Shown: piece by piece, positions 5,082-5,132 of the stretch
Layout of the letters: every line of letters begins with the position of its first letter
Numbering within the stretch: the stretch's first letter is position 1
Source of the DNA: CAVQGZ01 sp964356295
GTDB taxonomy: Bacteria; Actinomycetota; Actinomycetes; Jiangellales; Jiangellaceae
NCBI GenBank assembly: GCA_964356295.1
Contig: CAYHHE010000125.1
Coordinates: forward strand, 1 to 5,132
Length of the DNA stretch: 5,132 nucleotides
Reading direction: 5' to 3'
Position numbers and translations under genes: made by a program
The notes under the pieces: model-generated
What the model was told of the DNA's origin: nothing
Database searches by the model: none
What the model saw: only the letters and a program-made list of their open reading frames with translations

Positions 5082-5132
5082 TCAGCTCGCCGGCTTGAAG
5101 AGGTCCACCGGGCAGCGGAGCCCGGGGGCGAT
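5082..5132 (-). CDS. Possible C-terminal tail of a gene entering from the right edge
   Basis: The minus frame encodes IAPGLRCPVDLFKPAS followed by TGA. It has GC-rich third positions and a hairpin shortly after the stop. Sixteen residues are too few to name a family, and the frame may be spurious. Confidence 0.2.
   Translation of the reverse strand: MAPGLRCPVDLFKPAS

Noticed and set aside
4953..5132. Plus-strand gene starting at GTG-4953 and running off the right edge
   Set aside because: No ribosome-binding site, no GC3 bias and no recognisable product.

Overview
The window is very GC-rich, uses G/C at most third codon positions, starts genes with GTG as well as ATG, and carries protein families common in soil actinomycetes. 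A high-GC actinobacterium (Pseudonocardia, Mycobacterium or Frankia type) is the best guess. The genus cannot be fixed from this sequence alone.

Layout from left to right. Positions 1-573 (minus strand) hold the N-terminal 191 codons of an AAA-type ATPase of the DUF4143 group, which runs off the left edge. A tandem pair of perfect 18-bp repeats lies just upstream of its start. Positions 583-1235 hold no gene I can defend, but they contain a perfect 18-bp inverted repeat and several hairpins. Positions 1236-2242 (plus strand) hold two decayed genes joined head to tail: a metallo-beta-lactamase-fold hydrolase with several frame changes and no N-terminus, and a fumarylacetoacetate-hydrolase-family gene without its N-terminal third or central catalytic part. 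Positions 2243-2645 are unassigned. A short coding-like stretch begins at 2646 (plus). Positions 2878-3121 (minus strand) hold a SnoaL-like gene with its middle deleted.

The only complete gene that looks intact is 3590-4885 (plus strand), a 431-residue acetyl-CoA hydrolase/transferase-family CoA-transferase of the 4-hydroxybutyrate CoA-transferase type. It keeps the predicted catalytic glutamate (E238) and a good Shine-Dalgarno sequence. The last 250 bases contain a hairpin motif that is a near copy of one at 1067-1089, and possibly the C-terminal tail of a minus-strand gene entering from the right edge.

Taken together, this looks like the remains of an aromatic or carboxylic-acid catabolic locus. 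MBL hydrolase, FAH-family and SnoaL-like genes have been eroded by small indels and larger deletions, while the CoA-transferase has been kept. A DUF4143 ATPase of unknown role flanks it. I see no CRISPR array, tRNA, rRNA or recognisable transposase. I did not find a convincing undescribed system. The best leads are the repeats beside the ATPase start, the two copies of the hairpin motif that bracket the eroded block, and the block itself.
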